Assembly: GCA_024643655.1 (NCBI GenBank)
Contig: JAHEMM010000001.1
Location: forward strand, 1-64,000
Direction of reading: 5' to 3'
DNA: 64,000 nucleotides
Origin: Chitinophagaceae bacterium
Lineage (GTDB): Bacteria > Bacteroidota > Bacteroidia > Chitinophagales > Chitinophagaceae
Made by a program: the position numbers and the translations under genes. Of the stretch, positions 54,209 to 63,752 are shown one piece after another; the first letter of the stretch is position 1, and each line of letters begins with the position of its first letter. The notes under the pieces are model-generated. The model had not been told where the DNA came from, did no database searches, and saw only the letters and a program-made list of their open reading frames with translations.

Positions 54209-55624
54209 ATGGAAATCATTACCAAATCTGGTATCAACGCTAATCATATAAATGTGTTTAAAACAATTGTTGGTGAAAACAATGTTTTAGCAGATTTAGA
54301 AACTTTGAATAATTATGCTCATGATGAAACCGAAAATCTTCATTATCTGCCTGAGATAGTTATAAAACCAAGAACTGCAGAAGAGATAAGTGCGATAATG
54401 AAGATTTGTAATAAAGATAGAATACCTGTTACTCCCAGAGGTGCTGGTACTGGATTAAGTGGCGGAGCATTACCACATTTAGGTGGTGTATTATTATCTA
54501 CTGAGCGAATGAATACCATTTTAGAAATTGATGAAAGGAACTTGCAGGTAACCACAGAACCGGGGGTAATAACTGAAGTGTTGCAGGATGCAGTAAAAGA
54601 AAAAAAATTATTTTACCCTCCTGATCCGAGTAGCAGGGGTTCTTGTTTTATTGGCGGAAATATTGCAGAAAATAGCGGCGGCCCAAAGGCAGTAAAATAT
54701 GGTGTAGTAAAAGATTATGTTATTAATCTAGAAGTAGTGTTGCCGAGCGGTGAAATAATCTGGACAGGCTCCAATGTATTAAAGAATTCTACTGGTTATA
54801 ATCTTACGCAACTGATTGTAGGAAGTGAAGGTACTTTAGGAATTGTTACTAAAATAGTTTTAAAGTTAATTCCACTTCCTCAATATGATCTTTTAATGCT
54901 GGTGCCATTTAAAAACCTGGAGCAGGCTGGAGAAGCAGTGAGTACCATATTCAGAGCAGGCTTTGTTCCAAGTGCAATGGAATTGATGGAAATTGAATCG
55001 CTTAAAATTGTAAGCAAGTTTGTAGATAGTGTTGCTATACCTATTACTGATGATACTGCTGCACACTTAATCATCGAAGTAGATGGAAACAATATGGATG
55101 TATTGATGGGAGAGATGGAAGCAATTGGGAATTTGTTAACGCAATATAATATTGGAGATGTTTATTTTGCCGATGATGCACAGCAAAAAGCGGAACTATG
55201 GAAATTGCGAAGAAGGGTAGCAGAAGCAGTAAAATTGATTGGCTATACAATAGAAGAGGACACGGTAGTGCCAAGAGCAGAATTACCAGCATTAATTAAA
55301 GGTGTAAAAGATTTAGGTATAAAGTTTGACTTTGAAGTGGTTTGTTATGGTCATGCCGGAGATGGGAATTTGCATATTAGAATACGAAAAGAAGGTATTC
55401 AAAACAGTCATGGCAATAAAGAAATGACAGTGGCTTTACGGGAATTATTTGTACTGGTAAAAAATCTGGGAGGAACAATAAGTGGAGAACATGGAATCGG
55501 GTTGATCCAAAAGCCATACATGGATATCATTTTTCAGGAAGCTAATTTCAGATTAATGCGGGAAATTAAAAAAGCATTTGACCCGAATAATATTTTGAAT
55601 GCAGGGAAAATATTTGATCTGTAA
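54209..55624 (+). CDS. FAD-linked oxidase, glycolate/D-lactate dehydrogenase GlcD-like
   Basis: The 471-residue flavoprotein has a PCMH FAD-binding domain with PRGAGTGLSGGALPHLGGVL (about 76-95) and PDPSSRGSCFIGGNIAENSGG (about 137-157). The C-terminal FAD-oxidase domain has CYGHAGDGNLHIRI (about 388-401) and SGEHGIG (about 433-439). It is similar to GlcD and D-2-hydroxyacid dehydrogenases that oxidise glycolate or D-lactate. No GlcE/GlcF partners are adjacent, so it may act alone. Confidence 0.92.
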   Translation: MEIITKSGINANHINVFKTIVGENNVLADLETLNNYAHDETENLHYLPEIVIKPRTAEEISAIMKICNKDRIPVTPRGAGTGLSGGALPHLGGVLLSTERMNTILEIDERNLQVTTEPGVITEVLQDAVKEKKLFYPPDPSSRGSCFIGGNIAENSGGPKAVKYGVVKDYVINLEVVLPSGEIIWTGSNVLKNSTGYNLTQLIVGSEGTLGIVTKIVLKLIPLPQYDLLMLVPFKNLEQAGEAVSTIFRAGFVPSAMELMEIESLKIVSKFVDSVAIPITDDTAAHLIIEVDGNNMDVLMGEMEAIGNLLTQYNIGDVYFADDAQQKAELWKLRRRVAEAVKLIGYTIEEDTVVPRAELPALIKGVKDLGIKFDFEVVCYGHAGDGNLHIRIRKEGIQNSHGNKEMTVALRELFVLVKNLGGTISGEHGIGLIQKPYMDIIFQEANFRLMREIKKAFDPNNILNAGKIFDL

Positions 55625-55651
55625 CGGTAATCTTAAAAGTAAATCTAACAT

Positions 55652-56287
55652 ATGAAAAAAATAGTATTTCTATTGGCATTTGTAATTACCAGTAATTTAC
55701 TCTTCGCTCAAAAAGATGATGAAGCAGAAAAGGGATTTAAAAAGGAAAACCTGTTTACAGGAGGAAGTATTACATTGTCTTTTTTCAATGGTGGAACGAT
55801 TATCGGTGCTAACCCCATTTTTGGGTACAAAATAGCGAATTGGTTAGATGCAGGAGTGGCTGTAAACTTTGTATCTAGTACCCAAAGAGATTATCTTCAA
55901 TTTGATGACAAAGTAAAGCAAACCGTATACGGCGGTGGTATATTTACCAGAGTATATCCGGTTAATTTTTTATTTCTTCAAGGTCAATTAGAACATAATT
56001 TTATTAAGTTGAGGTACATTCCTGCAACTTCCTCTTATTTGCCTTATTCGGAGACAGTAGATGCAAATTCATTATTGGTAGGCGGAGGTTATTGCCAGGG
56101 CAGACAACCTGGGTCTAATACATTTTATTATGTAGCTATACTATTTGATGTGCTTAAAAATGAAAATTCTCCTTATGTAAATCTTGCTGTAGATCCTTCT
56201 TCTGGTCGAACAAGTGTTAGAGCAACTCCATTGATAAGAGCTGGAATAAATATTGGATTGTTTGAAGGCAGAAACAGGGGAAGATAG
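55652..56287 (+). CDS. Small outer-membrane beta-barrel-like protein
   Basis: The 211-residue protein has a signal peptide (cut near LLFAQ, residue 20). Alternating strands such as FTGGSITLSFFNGGTIIGAN, WLDAGVAVNFVSST and FLQGQLEHNFIKL follow, and the end is PLIRAGINIGLFEGRNRGR. I cannot assign it beyond a porin-like or OmpW-like fold. Its stop codon directly abuts the end of the convergent LOG-family gene with no intergenic base. Confidence 0.8.
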   Translation: MKKIVFLLAFVITSNLLFAQKDDEAEKGFKKENLFTGGSITLSFFNGGTIIGANPIFGYKIANWLDAGVAVNFVSSTQRDYLQFDDKVKQTVYGGGIFTRVYPVNFLFLQGQLEHNFIKLRYIPATSSYLPYSETVDANSLLVGGGYCQGRQPGSNTFYYVAILFDVLKNENSPYVNLAVDPSSGRTSVRATPLIRAGINIGLFEGRNRGR

Positions 56288-56827
56288 TTATTTAATATAT
56301 TGAATAAATTCAGAAGGATTATCAAGAATGGTAATCCTTTTTACTGCTTCGTCATAAAGAAAGCCTTCTTTTTTCATCAACGACATATGTTGAATTAAGT
56401 GATTGTAGAATCCACCGGAATTTAGAATATATATTTCTTTGTCATGAATTGTTAATTGGTTCCAGGTTATTATTTCAAATAATTCATCCAAAGTGCCAAA
56501 ACCGCCAGGTAGAATCAAAGCTGCATCACAAAGACTATAAATGATTCTTTTTCTTTCATGCATATCATCACTTATAATAAGCTCAGTTATATTTCTGTGT
56601 TGTACTTCCCATTCTAACAGAATTTTTGGAATAACGCCTTTTACTTTGCCACCATTTTCCATCACACCATCTGCAATTGATCCCATCAGCCCGGCACTGC
56701 CACCTCCATAAACAAGTTGAATATTATTTTTTGCAAGCAACATTCCAAGTTCTGTGGCATGTTGAGTAAACATTGGATTATTTCCATGTTTTGAACCACA
56801 AAAAACTGCAAGTGATTGTATTGACAT
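56288..56827 (-). CDS. LOG-family / TIGR00730 Rossmann-fold protein (probable cytokinin-type nucleotide 5'-monophosphate phosphoribohydrolase)
   Basis: The 179-residue protein begins MSIQSLAVFCGS, the family's first strand. VYGGGSAGLMGSIADGVMENGG (about 39-60) and the catalytic PGGFGTLDELFEIITWNQL (about 109-127) show the LOG motif PGGxGTxxE. Such enzymes release ribose 5-phosphate from nucleotide monophosphates. The physiological role in bacteria is often unclear. It converges with the upstream gene and stands alone on this strand. Confidence 0.92.
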   Translation of the reverse strand: MSIQSLAVFCGSKHGNNPMFTQHATELGMLLAKNNIQLVYGGGSAGLMGSIADGVMENGGKVKGVIPKILLEWEVQHRNITELIISDDMHERKRIIYSLCDAALILPGGFGTLDELFEIITWNQLTIHDKEIYILNSGGFYNHLIQHMSLMKKEGFLYDEAVKRITILDNPSEFIQYIK

Positions 56828-56876
56828 AGTTTATATAAATTAGCTGTAAAGGGATTATAAAATTCTTTATCTTCAA

Positions 56877-56893
56877 AATTCTTAAGAAGAATT
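56877..56893. repeat. Short palindrome in the gap before the symporter gene
   Basis: AATTCTT-AAG-AAGAATT has 7-bp arms and a 3-base centre. It lies about 50 bases before each of the divergent starts of the LOG-family and symporter genes. It could be an operator, but a palindrome this short and A+T-rich can also arise by chance. Confidence 0.25.
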
Positions 56894-56943
56894 AATCCTA
56901 CAATAATAGTATGATTAAAATTTAAAATTAGAAAAAATAAACT

Positions 56944-58473
56944 ATGTCTGCACAGCTCCTGTTAATGTTTGTACTTGGTTATTTTGCAATATTATTGATT
57001 GTAGCCTGGTACACTTCCAGGAACTCAAATAATGATTCTTTTTTTATTGGGAATCGCAATAGTAATTGGATGTTGGTTGCTTTTGGTATGATTGGTACTT
57101 CATTGTCAGGAGTAACTTTTGTAAGTGTACCAGGTACGCCAGGAGATTTTACTGGCGATGTATTTAAAGGGTTTGGATATTTTCAGGTTGTTATTGGTTA
57201 TTTTCTGGGTTATTTTGTTATTGCTTTTGTTTTACTCCCTTTGTATTATCGACTAAATCTTACTTCTATTTATGATTATCTAAAACAACGTTTTGGTTTT
57301 TTCTCTTATAAAACAGGATCACTTTTCTTTATTCTATCAAGGACAATTGGTGCTACTGCCCGTTTATATTTAGTTATAAATGTGTTACAGATTTTTATTC
57401 TTGACAGAATGGGTGTTTCCTTTACTCTTACTACTTGTATTATTTTGGTAATGGTATTATTATATACGTTTGAAGGAGGCGTGAAAACTATTGTTTATAC
57501 TGACACTTTGCAAACCTCTTTCATGCTTATTGGATTGATAGTTTGTGTATTCTATATTCTTTCTAACTTAAATCTTAATATCGGCTCGGCATTGGAAACG
57601 CTTAGCTTAAAAGGTTATACCAATGTTTTCAATATGGATCCCGGGAGTAAAGGATTTTTTATCAAACAAATAATTGGTGGCGCTTTTATTGCCATTGCAA
57701 TGACCGGACTTGATCAGGAAATGATGCAGAAAAACATCAGTGTGAAAAATTTGAAAGACTCTCAAAAGAATATGATGACATTTAGCAGTGTAATAGTTGT
57801 GGTTAATTTCTTATTTCTTTTATTAGGTGGTTTATTGTATCTGTATATTTTACAGAATGGTGGAGTTTATGATGGAAAACAATTGCTGTTAAATGGAGCG
57901 AATGTAATTGGAGATGATCTTTTCCCAACTGTAGCATTGCAGTTTTTACCACAAGCTGTAAGTATCATTTTTATTATTGGATTGATTTCAGCACTTTTTC
58001 CTAGTGCTGATGGAGCACTTACTGCCCTTACCTCTTCATTTTGTATTGATATGCTTGGTTTAAAACGAAGAAGCGATTGGAGTGAAAAGAAACAAAAAAC
58101 AGTGAGATTAATAGTACACTTTAGTTTTACAATTATTTTCTTTATTTGTATAGTAATATTTAAAGCCATAAATAATAAGTCAATCATCTATGTAATTCTC
58201 GATCTGGCAGGTTATACGTATGGCCCTCTACTTGGTTTGTTTGCATTCGGGATTCTCACTAAGCGAAAAGTAAGGGATGGCTTTAATGTTACCATTATTT
58301 GTTTATTGGCTCCAATACTTACTTATTTACTCAGTAAAAATTCAGCTGCTATACTTGGAGGATATCAGGTTGGAATTGAATTATTAATAATAAATGGGCT
58401 ACTAACCTTTTTTGGACTTTGGCTTATATCTAAAAAGGGCTTACCAGCAAATACTGCTTTGCGGGCTGTGTAA
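56944..58473 (+). CDS. Sodium:solute symporter (SSS family)
   Basis: The 509-residue membrane protein has about 13 predicted helices of the SSS/LeuT fold. NRNSNWMLVAFGMIGTSLSG (about 37-56) and TVFEGGVKTIVYTDTLQTSF-like residues near 180 match the conserved helix 1 and the sodium-site region (GGVKTIVYTDTLQ). GLISALFPSADGALTALTSSF is near residue 348. The substrate (sugar, acid or amino acid) cannot be determined from sequence. It is a separate unit from the neighbouring methyltransferase gene, which has its own promoter. Confidence 0.9.
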   Translation: MSAQLLLMFVLGYFAILLIVAWYTSRNSNNDSFFIGNRNSNWMLVAFGMIGTSLSGVTFVSVPGTPGDFTGDVFKGFGYFQVVIGYFLGYFVIAFVLLPLYYRLNLTSIYDYLKQRFGFFSYKTGSLFFILSRTIGATARLYLVINVLQIFILDRMGVSFTLTTCIILVMVLLYTFEGGVKTIVYTDTLQTSFMLIGLIVCVFYILSNLNLNIGSALETLSLKGYTNVFNMDPGSKGFFIKQIIGGAFIAIAMTGLDQEMMQKNISVKNLKDSQKNMMTFSSVIVVVNFLFLLLGGLLYLYILQNGGVYDGKQLLLNGANVIGDDLFPTVALQFLPQAVSIIFIIGLISALFPSADGALTALTSSFCIDMLGLKRRSDWSEKKQKTVRLIVHFSFTIIFFICIVIFKAINNKSIIYVILDLAGYTYGPLLGLFAFGILTKRKVRDGFNVTIICLLAPILTYLLSKNSAAILGGYQVGIELLIINGLLTFFGLWLISKKGLPANTALRAV

Positions 58474-58487
58474 GAAGTTTACCTTTG
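58458..58487 (+). promoter_or_regulatory. Bacteroidota-type promoter for the O-methyltransferase gene
   Basis: TTTG at 58458-58461, an 18-base spacer, and TACCTTTG at 58480-58487 match the -33 TTTG / -7 TAnnTTTG consensus. The -33 element lies in the last codons of the symporter gene. The predicted start of transcription is 10-12 bases before the TTG start at 58504, and this supports that start. Confidence 0.55.
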
Positions 58488-58503
58488 TTATAAATTATTT
58501 TAT

Positions 58504-59145
58504 TTGGACTTAATTCATCCATTGATACAGCAGTTTGCTGAACAATTTACTTCCGCAGAAGATTCTTTGTTGAAGGAGCTGAATGATTTTACAATGCAAA
58601 ATCATTCAGAATCTATTATGCTTAGCGGCCAATTACAAGGAAAAGTATTGGAAATGATCAGTTATATGATCAGCCCCGAAAGGGTATTAGAGATCGGTAC
58701 ATTTACTGGTTACAGTGCTCTTTGTCTGGCAAAAGGTCTTACATCAACCGGTAAATTGCACACCATAGATATTAGGGAGAAAGATGTAGCCTTGGCAAGA
58801 TCTTTTTTTAATCGCTCTGACTATGCAAAGCAAATAATTTCTCATACTGGTAACGCTATAGAAATTATCCCTCAAATACAGGAAATATGGGATTTGGTAT
58901 TTATTGATGCCGATAAACCTGCTTATATTGAATATTTTAACCTTGTTTTGCCAAGGTTGCGGAAAAACGGTTTTATTTTAGCGGATAATATTTTTTTTCA
59001 TGGACAGGTATTGGAAGAAAAAATAAAAGGTAAAAGTGCTGTTGGAATAAAAGCATTTAATGATTTTATTAAAGAAAGGCAGGATATTGAAAAAGTAGTC
59101 CTGACTGTCCGGGACGGTTTATACCTGATACGAAAAATGAATTGA
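58504..59145 (+). CDS. Class I SAM-dependent O-methyltransferase
   Basis: The 213-residue protein starts at a TTG (58504). Only non-start codons lie between it and the symporter stop in this frame, and the resulting MDLIHPLIQQFAEQFTS matches the family's usual beginning. The SAM site VLEIGTFTGYSALCLAKGL (about 61-79), DLVFIDADKPAYIEYF (about 131-146) and LADNIFFHG identify a catechol/caffeoyl-CoA-type O-methyltransferase with a metal site. The substrate is unknown. Confidence 0.92.
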   Translation: MDLIHPLIQQFAEQFTSAEDSLLKELNDFTMQNHSESIMLSGQLQGKVLEMISYMISPERVLEIGTFTGYSALCLAKGLTSTGKLHTIDIREKDVALARSFFNRSDYAKQIISHTGNAIEIIPQIQEIWDLVFIDADKPAYIEYFNLVLPRLRKNGFILADNIFFHGQVLEEKIKGKSAVGIKAFNDFIKERQDIEKVVLTVRDGLYLIRKMN

Positions 59146-59153
59146 TTAATACA

Positions 59154-60191
59154 ATGGATAAATTGAAAATTATAGTTGTAAGCTTGTTTGTTTTTTATGC
59201 ATCACTTCTACAGGCGCAAAAAAATGAAAAAGTAGTGGCGTATATAAATCAATATAAGGATTTGGCTATTGCTGAAATGGAAAGAACCGGAGTGCCTGCA
59301 GCTATTACTTTGGCGCAAGGTATTCATGAATCGGGAGCTGGCAGCAGCAAACTGGCCTTGGCATCTAATAATCATTTTGGAATCAAATGCAAATCCAATT
59401 GGACAGGAGAGTCAGTAAAACATGACGATGATGCAAAAGGAGAATGCTTTCGTAAATATCCATCTTCAGCAGATTCATATAAAGATCATTCTGATTTTTT
59501 AAAAAATGGACAGCGGTATGCATTCTTATTCTCACTCGAACCTACAGATTATAAGGGCTGGGCCAATGGATTAAAAAATGCAGGCTATGCAACCAATCCA
59601 AAATATCCACAAGTGCTGATAAAATTGGTAGAGGAATATCAATTACAAGATTATTCATTACTTGCTTTAAACAAAAATCTTCAACAAGAAAATAAGGAAA
59701 AAACTTATGTGAAAAAAGTCAGCGAAGAAGATAAAAAGAAAGTAGAAGAAGCTGTTACTATAAATGATGATGTTGCTATTGATTATCCAGTTGGGGAATT
59801 TAAAATTAACGAAACGAAAGTAATTTATGTAGAAAAGGGGACTTCTTTTTTATCAATTGCAAAGCAATATGATATACCCTTGGCCAGAATTTTTGAGTTC
59901 AATGATATGCGTCCTTTAATTGAGCTTGAAAAAGATCAATTGATTTATTTGCAAAGGAAAAGAAAAACTGGGAATAGAGATTTTCATTTAGTAATGATCG
60001 GAGAATCATTACACGATATTGCACAACTGCAAGCAATACGGTTAGAAAGCTTACAAGAATTAAATTGGTTAAAGAAAAATGATATGCCAGCTGTAGGTGA
60101 AAAATTAAGTTTGAAAGCAAAATCTTCGACTATACCAAAGCTGGCATTAAAAGAAAATTACACAATAAATTCTGGCGTTCCTATTAAATAA
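59154..60191 (+). CDS. Secreted glucosaminidase with LysM repeats (FlgJ-like)
   Basis: The 345-residue protein is read from the ATG at 59154. A TTG at 59142 overlaps the methyltransferase stop and adds residues before the signal peptide (MDKLKIIVVSLFVFYASLLQ). The glucosaminidase domain contains AAITLAQGIHESGAGSSKLA, with the catalytic Glu in HESG, and then NNHFGIKC and YPSSADSYKDHSDFL. Two C-terminal LysM-type modules (about 212-256 and 268-312) bind peptidoglycan. It probably remodels the cell wall by cutting the glycan chain. Confidence 0.9.
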   Translation: MDKLKIIVVSLFVFYASLLQAQKNEKVVAYINQYKDLAIAEMERTGVPAAITLAQGIHESGAGSSKLALASNNHFGIKCKSNWTGESVKHDDDAKGECFRKYPSSADSYKDHSDFLKNGQRYAFLFSLEPTDYKGWANGLKNAGYATNPKYPQVLIKLVEEYQLQDYSLLALNKNLQQENKEKTYVKKVSEEDKKKVEEAVTINDDVAIDYPVGEFKINETKVIYVEKGTSFLSIAKQYDIPLARIFEFNDMRPLIELEKDQLIYLQRKRKTGNRDFHLVMIGESLHDIAQLQAIRLESLQELNWLKKNDMPAVGEKLSLKAKSSTIPKLALKENYTINSGVPIK

Positions 60192-60209
60192 CGAATAATC
60201 TGACTCAGC

Positions 60210-60743
60210 ATGCCTTTGATTAATGTACATGATAAATCATTTGACATCTATATTTCCGAAGAGATACTTCAGCAAAGAATTAAGGAGTTGGCAGCAGAAA
60301 TAAATAAAGATTATAGTGGTAAACGACCTTTGTTTATTGCAATATTAAATGGGTCATTCATGTTTGCATCGGATTTGTTTAAAAACTTATCAATCGAAGC
60401 TGAATTATGTTTTATCAAATTGGCTTCTTACAAAGGGATGAAGTCCTCAGGAAATGTTGTTACTTCTATTGGTTTAGAAGATGATTTATTTGGAAAAGAA
60501 GTAATAATTGTTGAAGATATTGTTGATACCGGAAAAACACTTCATAACTTTTTACCAAAACTTATCCATCAACAACCAAAATCTATGAAGATTGCCACTT
60601 TGCTGCATAAGTCTGAAGCTACTGAATTCTCACTAAAGCTTGATTATGTAGGCTTTGATATTCCTAATAAATTTGTGGTTGGTTATGGCCTTGATTATGA
60701 CGGTTTAGGCAGGAATTTGAAGGAAATCTATCAGGTAGTTTAA
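60210..60743 (+). CDS. hpt: Hypoxanthine phosphoribosyltransferase
   Basis: The 177-residue type I phosphoribosyltransferase carries the PRPP loop VEDIVDTGKTLHNFLP (about 107-122), the upstream LKNGS-like ILNGSFMFASDLF (about 48-60) and SYKGMKSSG. VVGYGLDYDGLGRNLKEIYQ is at the C-terminus, where the family's purine-binding residues lie. It salvages hypoxanthine (and guanine) to IMP/GMP. The length is standard and the gene follows the glucosaminidase by 18 bp. Confidence 0.95.
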   Translation: MPLINVHDKSFDIYISEEILQQRIKELAAEINKDYSGKRPLFIAILNGSFMFASDLFKNLSIEAELCFIKLASYKGMKSSGNVVTSIGLEDDLFGKEVIIVEDIVDTGKTLHNFLPKLIHQQPKSMKIATLLHKSEATEFSLKLDYVGFDIPNKFVVGYGLDYDGLGRNLKEIYQVV

Positions 60744-60796
60744 ATAAATAGCAACTCTGCTCCTTTTTTTGTAATTTATCGAACTAAAATCAATAT

Positions 60797-62560
60797 TTGA
60801 AAGCTGCTTGTCATACGGCACTTTTTATTTTCCTCAATTTATCTTTATGCGCCCAGCAGTATTATTTTAGGGGTGAAGTAAAGGATGAAGCTGGTAATGT
60901 ATTGCAAAATGTTACAATCCTTCAAAATAAAACAGGATATGTTTTTCGAACCGGTTCTTCCGGAACATATGGTATTGTGTCTCACAGTAAAATTGATACA
61001 TTTAGTTTTTCCATGGAAGGATTTATCAATGAAAAAGCTGTTATAGATGCTGATAATTACTTTCGACTTAAAATGAAACTGCTCCCTGCATCGGCTGCAA
61101 ATTCGAGAAGGGATAAACTTTCATCGCTCACAATAAACCTTGAGAAGGAGGAATTAAGATCTTGGTATAATGGAGATGAGACCTATGCTAGTTTGCTTGA
61201 GAATCATTTTATAGAAACCAAAAGGTTTTCAAATACAGGTATGTCGCTGAATATCGACCGGGCATCCTATAGCAATATCAGAAGATTTATAACGTTGAAT
61301 TCTGTTGTGCCACCTGATGCTGTTCGTATTGAAGAAATGCTGAATTACTTCAATCTGAATTATACCCCTCCAAATGATAATGGATTATTTAAACTAAAGA
61401 CTTCTCTTAGTTCTTGCCCCTGGAATATAGATAATCAATTATTTTATATTAATTTCTCTTCGAAGAAACTTGATCTGGATTCATTGCCACCAAGTAATCT
61501 TGTTTTTTTAATTGATGTTTCAGGCTCGATGGATATGCCCAACCGTTTGCCATTATTAAAATCTGCTTTCAGGTTATTAATAAATAATTTACGAGATAAG
61601 GATTCGGTGGCAATAGTTGTATATGGTGGTGTAACTGGAGTAATGTTAAATACAATCAGTGGCGGCGAAAAAGAAAAAATCATAACGGTTATCGATGAGT
61701 TGGAACCCGGTGGAAATACGCCTGGCGAATCGGGTATAAAGCTGGCCTATAGCGTTGCTAAAAATCATTTTATTGATGGTGGAAATAACAGAGTTATTCT
61801 AGCAACAGATGGCGATTTTAATGTGGGAATGCGAACAGAAGAGGAACTGGATGATTTAATATCTAAACATCGGGAATCTGGCATTTATCTTACTTGCCTT
61901 GGTGTAGGTATGGGTAATTATAAAGACTCAAAAATTCAAACATTAGCCAAAAAGGGAAATGGAAATTTTGCTTATCTCGATAACTTTAAAGAAGCAGAAA
62001 AAGTATTGTTGAAAGAATTTACAAAAACATTGTATGCTGTAGCTGATGATGTTTATATGAATGTGGATTTTAATCCGGAGTATGTAAAAGAGTATAGATT
62101 AATAGGGTTTGATAATAAAGTTGGGGCATTGAGAGATTCATTGTCCATTATTGAAGGTGGTGAAATAGGGTCAGGACATTCTATGCTTGCTTTATTTGAA
62201 ATAGTGCCAACTGAAATTAATAAAGGTGCAATTAAAGATGAATTTGTCGGAGGGGAACTGGGAAAAATAAATATTGAATATCATTTGCCGGGCAAGTCAG
62301 ATAAGTTACACACTAAATATAATTGCAAATTTGAATACTTGCCATTTGAAAAAATGGAAAGTTCATGTCGTTTTTCTGCAGCAGTTGCTTTATTTGGTTC
62401 CCTATTACGCAATTCACCGTTTATTAAAGAATCTAGTTGGAATGAATTATTAGCTATGGCAGAAAACTCAAGCGGTACTAATGATCTATTGCAAAAAGAA
62501 TTTGTTCAATTAGTACAACATGCAAAAAATCTGTATTCTAAAGTAAAAAAGAAAAAATGA
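60797..62560 (+). CDS. YfbK-like von Willebrand factor A protein with N-terminal carboxypeptidase-regulatory-like domain
   Basis: The 587-residue protein starts at a TTG (60797), the only usable start after an in-frame stop at 60785, and gives a signal peptide ending near SLCAQ. A CarboxypepD_reg-like domain (about 22-95) is followed by the VWF_A N-terminal region (FIETKRFSNTGMSLNIDRAS). The VWA domain has the MIDAS motif DVSGSMD (about 241-247) and DGDFNVGM. A DUF3520-type C-terminal part contains a Cys-rich segment, SSCRFSAAVALFG. It is probably periplasmic or surface-exposed. Its function is unknown. Confidence 0.88.
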   Translation: MKAACHTALFIFLNLSLCAQQYYFRGEVKDEAGNVLQNVTILQNKTGYVFRTGSSGTYGIVSHSKIDTFSFSMEGFINEKAVIDADNYFRLKMKLLPASAANSRRDKLSSLTINLEKEELRSWYNGDETYASLLENHFIETKRFSNTGMSLNIDRASYSNIRRFITLNSVVPPDAVRIEEMLNYFNLNYTPPNDNGLFKLKTSLSSCPWNIDNQLFYINFSSKKLDLDSLPPSNLVFLIDVSGSMDMPNRLPLLKSAFRLLINNLRDKDSVAIVVYGGVTGVMLNTISGGEKEKIITVIDELEPGGNTPGESGIKLAYSVAKNHFIDGGNNRVILATDGDFNVGMRTEEELDDLISKHRESGIYLTCLGVGMGNYKDSKIQTLAKKGNGNFAYLDNFKEAEKVLLKEFTKTLYAVADDVYMNVDFNPEYVKEYRLIGFDNKVGALRDSLSIIEGGEIGSGHSMLALFEIVPTEINKGAIKDEFVGGELGKINIEYHLPGKSDKLHTKYNCKFEYLPFEKMESSCRFSAAVALFGSLLRNSPFIKESSWNELLAMAENSSGTNDLLQKEFVQLVQHAKNLYSKVKKKK

Positions 62561-62576
62561 GATGGGTTATCAATAA

Positions 62577-63743
62577 TTAAGAAAACATCTCCTTTATCTT
62601 GTCAAAGAAATTTTTATCAGTTTTATCAGGATGTGGTTTAAAATTAGTTGAATCCTTTAGCTTTTCTAATGCGGCCTTTTCTTCGCTGCTAAGATTTTGT
62701 GGTGTCCAGATACTTACTTGAATTAATTGGTCACCTTTATTGTAAGCATTTACAGCTGGAAAGCCTTTACCTTTTAATCTGAATATTTTGCCACCCTGTG
62801 TGCCTGCAGGTATTTTAATTTTTGCTCTTCCATCAATTGTTGGTACTTCAATTTGTGTTCCAAAAACTGCATCGGTAAAAGAAAGATGTAATTCATAAGC
62901 AACATTTAATCCTTCTCTGTGTAATTCTTTATGTGGTTCTTCTTCTATAAGAATGATTAAATCACCGGCATTCCCACCTCTTTCTCCGGCATTCCCTTTC
63001 CCACTTACATTCATTTGCATACCTTCTTGTACGCCAGCCGGAATGTCTATACTCACCGTTTCTTCTCCATAAACTCTTCCTTCGCCTTTACAACTTGTAC
63101 ATTTTGCAGTTACAGTTGTTCCTTCACCATTACAGGTAGGACATGTTGTAACAGTTTGCATTTGTCCAAGAAAAGTATTTTGCACTCTTCTTACTTGTCC
63201 GCTTCCATTACAAGTACCACATGTTTGCACACTTCCTTTATCTTTTGCACCACTACCACTACAGGTAGAACAGCCGACATGTTTTTTTACTTTAATATTT
63301 TTAGTTACACCCTTTGCAATTTCTTCATACGTCAATTTTAATTTGACTCTTAAATTGCTACCTCTTACACCCCTGCTACGTTGCTGCGATCTTCCACGGC
63401 TTTGTCCGCCGCCAAAAAAACTTCCAAATAAATCATCTCCAAAAACATCTCCAAACTGGCTGAAAATATCATCCATATTCATTCCGCCACCACCGCCAAA
63501 TCCACCTCGGCCATTGCCACTTACGCCTGCATGTCCATACCGGTCGTATTGTGCTTTTTTATCAGCATCGCTAAGTATCTCATAGGCTTCTGCAGCTTCT
63601 TTAAATTTTTCTTCTGCCGCTTTATCGCCAGGATTTCTATCTGGATGATGTTGCATCGCCACTTTGCGATATGCTTTTTTTATTTCATCTGTTGATGATG
63701 ATTTGCCAACGCCTAAAACTTCGTAATAATCTCTTTTTGCCAT
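62577..63743 (-). CDS. dnaJ: Chaperone protein DnaJ
   Basis: The 388-residue co-chaperone has a J domain with the HPD motif in QHHPDRNPG (about 31-39), then a Gly/Phe-rich linker ([15 protein letters not shown]). Four zinc-binding CxxCxGxG repeats follow ([24 protein letters not shown] and CTSCKGEG, about residues 157-222). The C-terminal substrate-binding domain ends near KIKEMFS. It stimulates DnaK ATPase activity. It lies 9 bp after grpE on the same strand, so the two form a heat-shock operon. Confidence 0.97.
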   Translation of the reverse strand: MAKRDYYEVLGVGKSSSTDEIKKAYRKVAMQHHPDRNPGDKAAEEKFKEAAEAYEILSDADKKAQYDRYGHAGVSGNGRGGFGGGGGMNMDDIFSQFGDVFGDDLFGSFFGGGQSRGRSQQRSRGVRGSNLRVKLKLTYEEIAKGVTKNIKVKKHVGCSTCSGSGAKDKGSVQTCGTCNGSGQVRRVQNTFLGQMQTVTTCPTCNGEGTTVTAKCTSCKGEGRVYGEETVSIDIPAGVQEGMQMNVSGKGNAGERGGNAGDLIILIEEEPHKELHREGLNVAYELHLSFTDAVFGTQIEVPTIDGRAKIKIPAGTQGGKIFRLKGKGFPAVNAYNKGDQLIQVSIWTPQNLSSEEKAALEKLKDSTNFKPHPDKTDKNFFDKIKEMFS

Positions 63744-63752
63744 GTTTTAATA

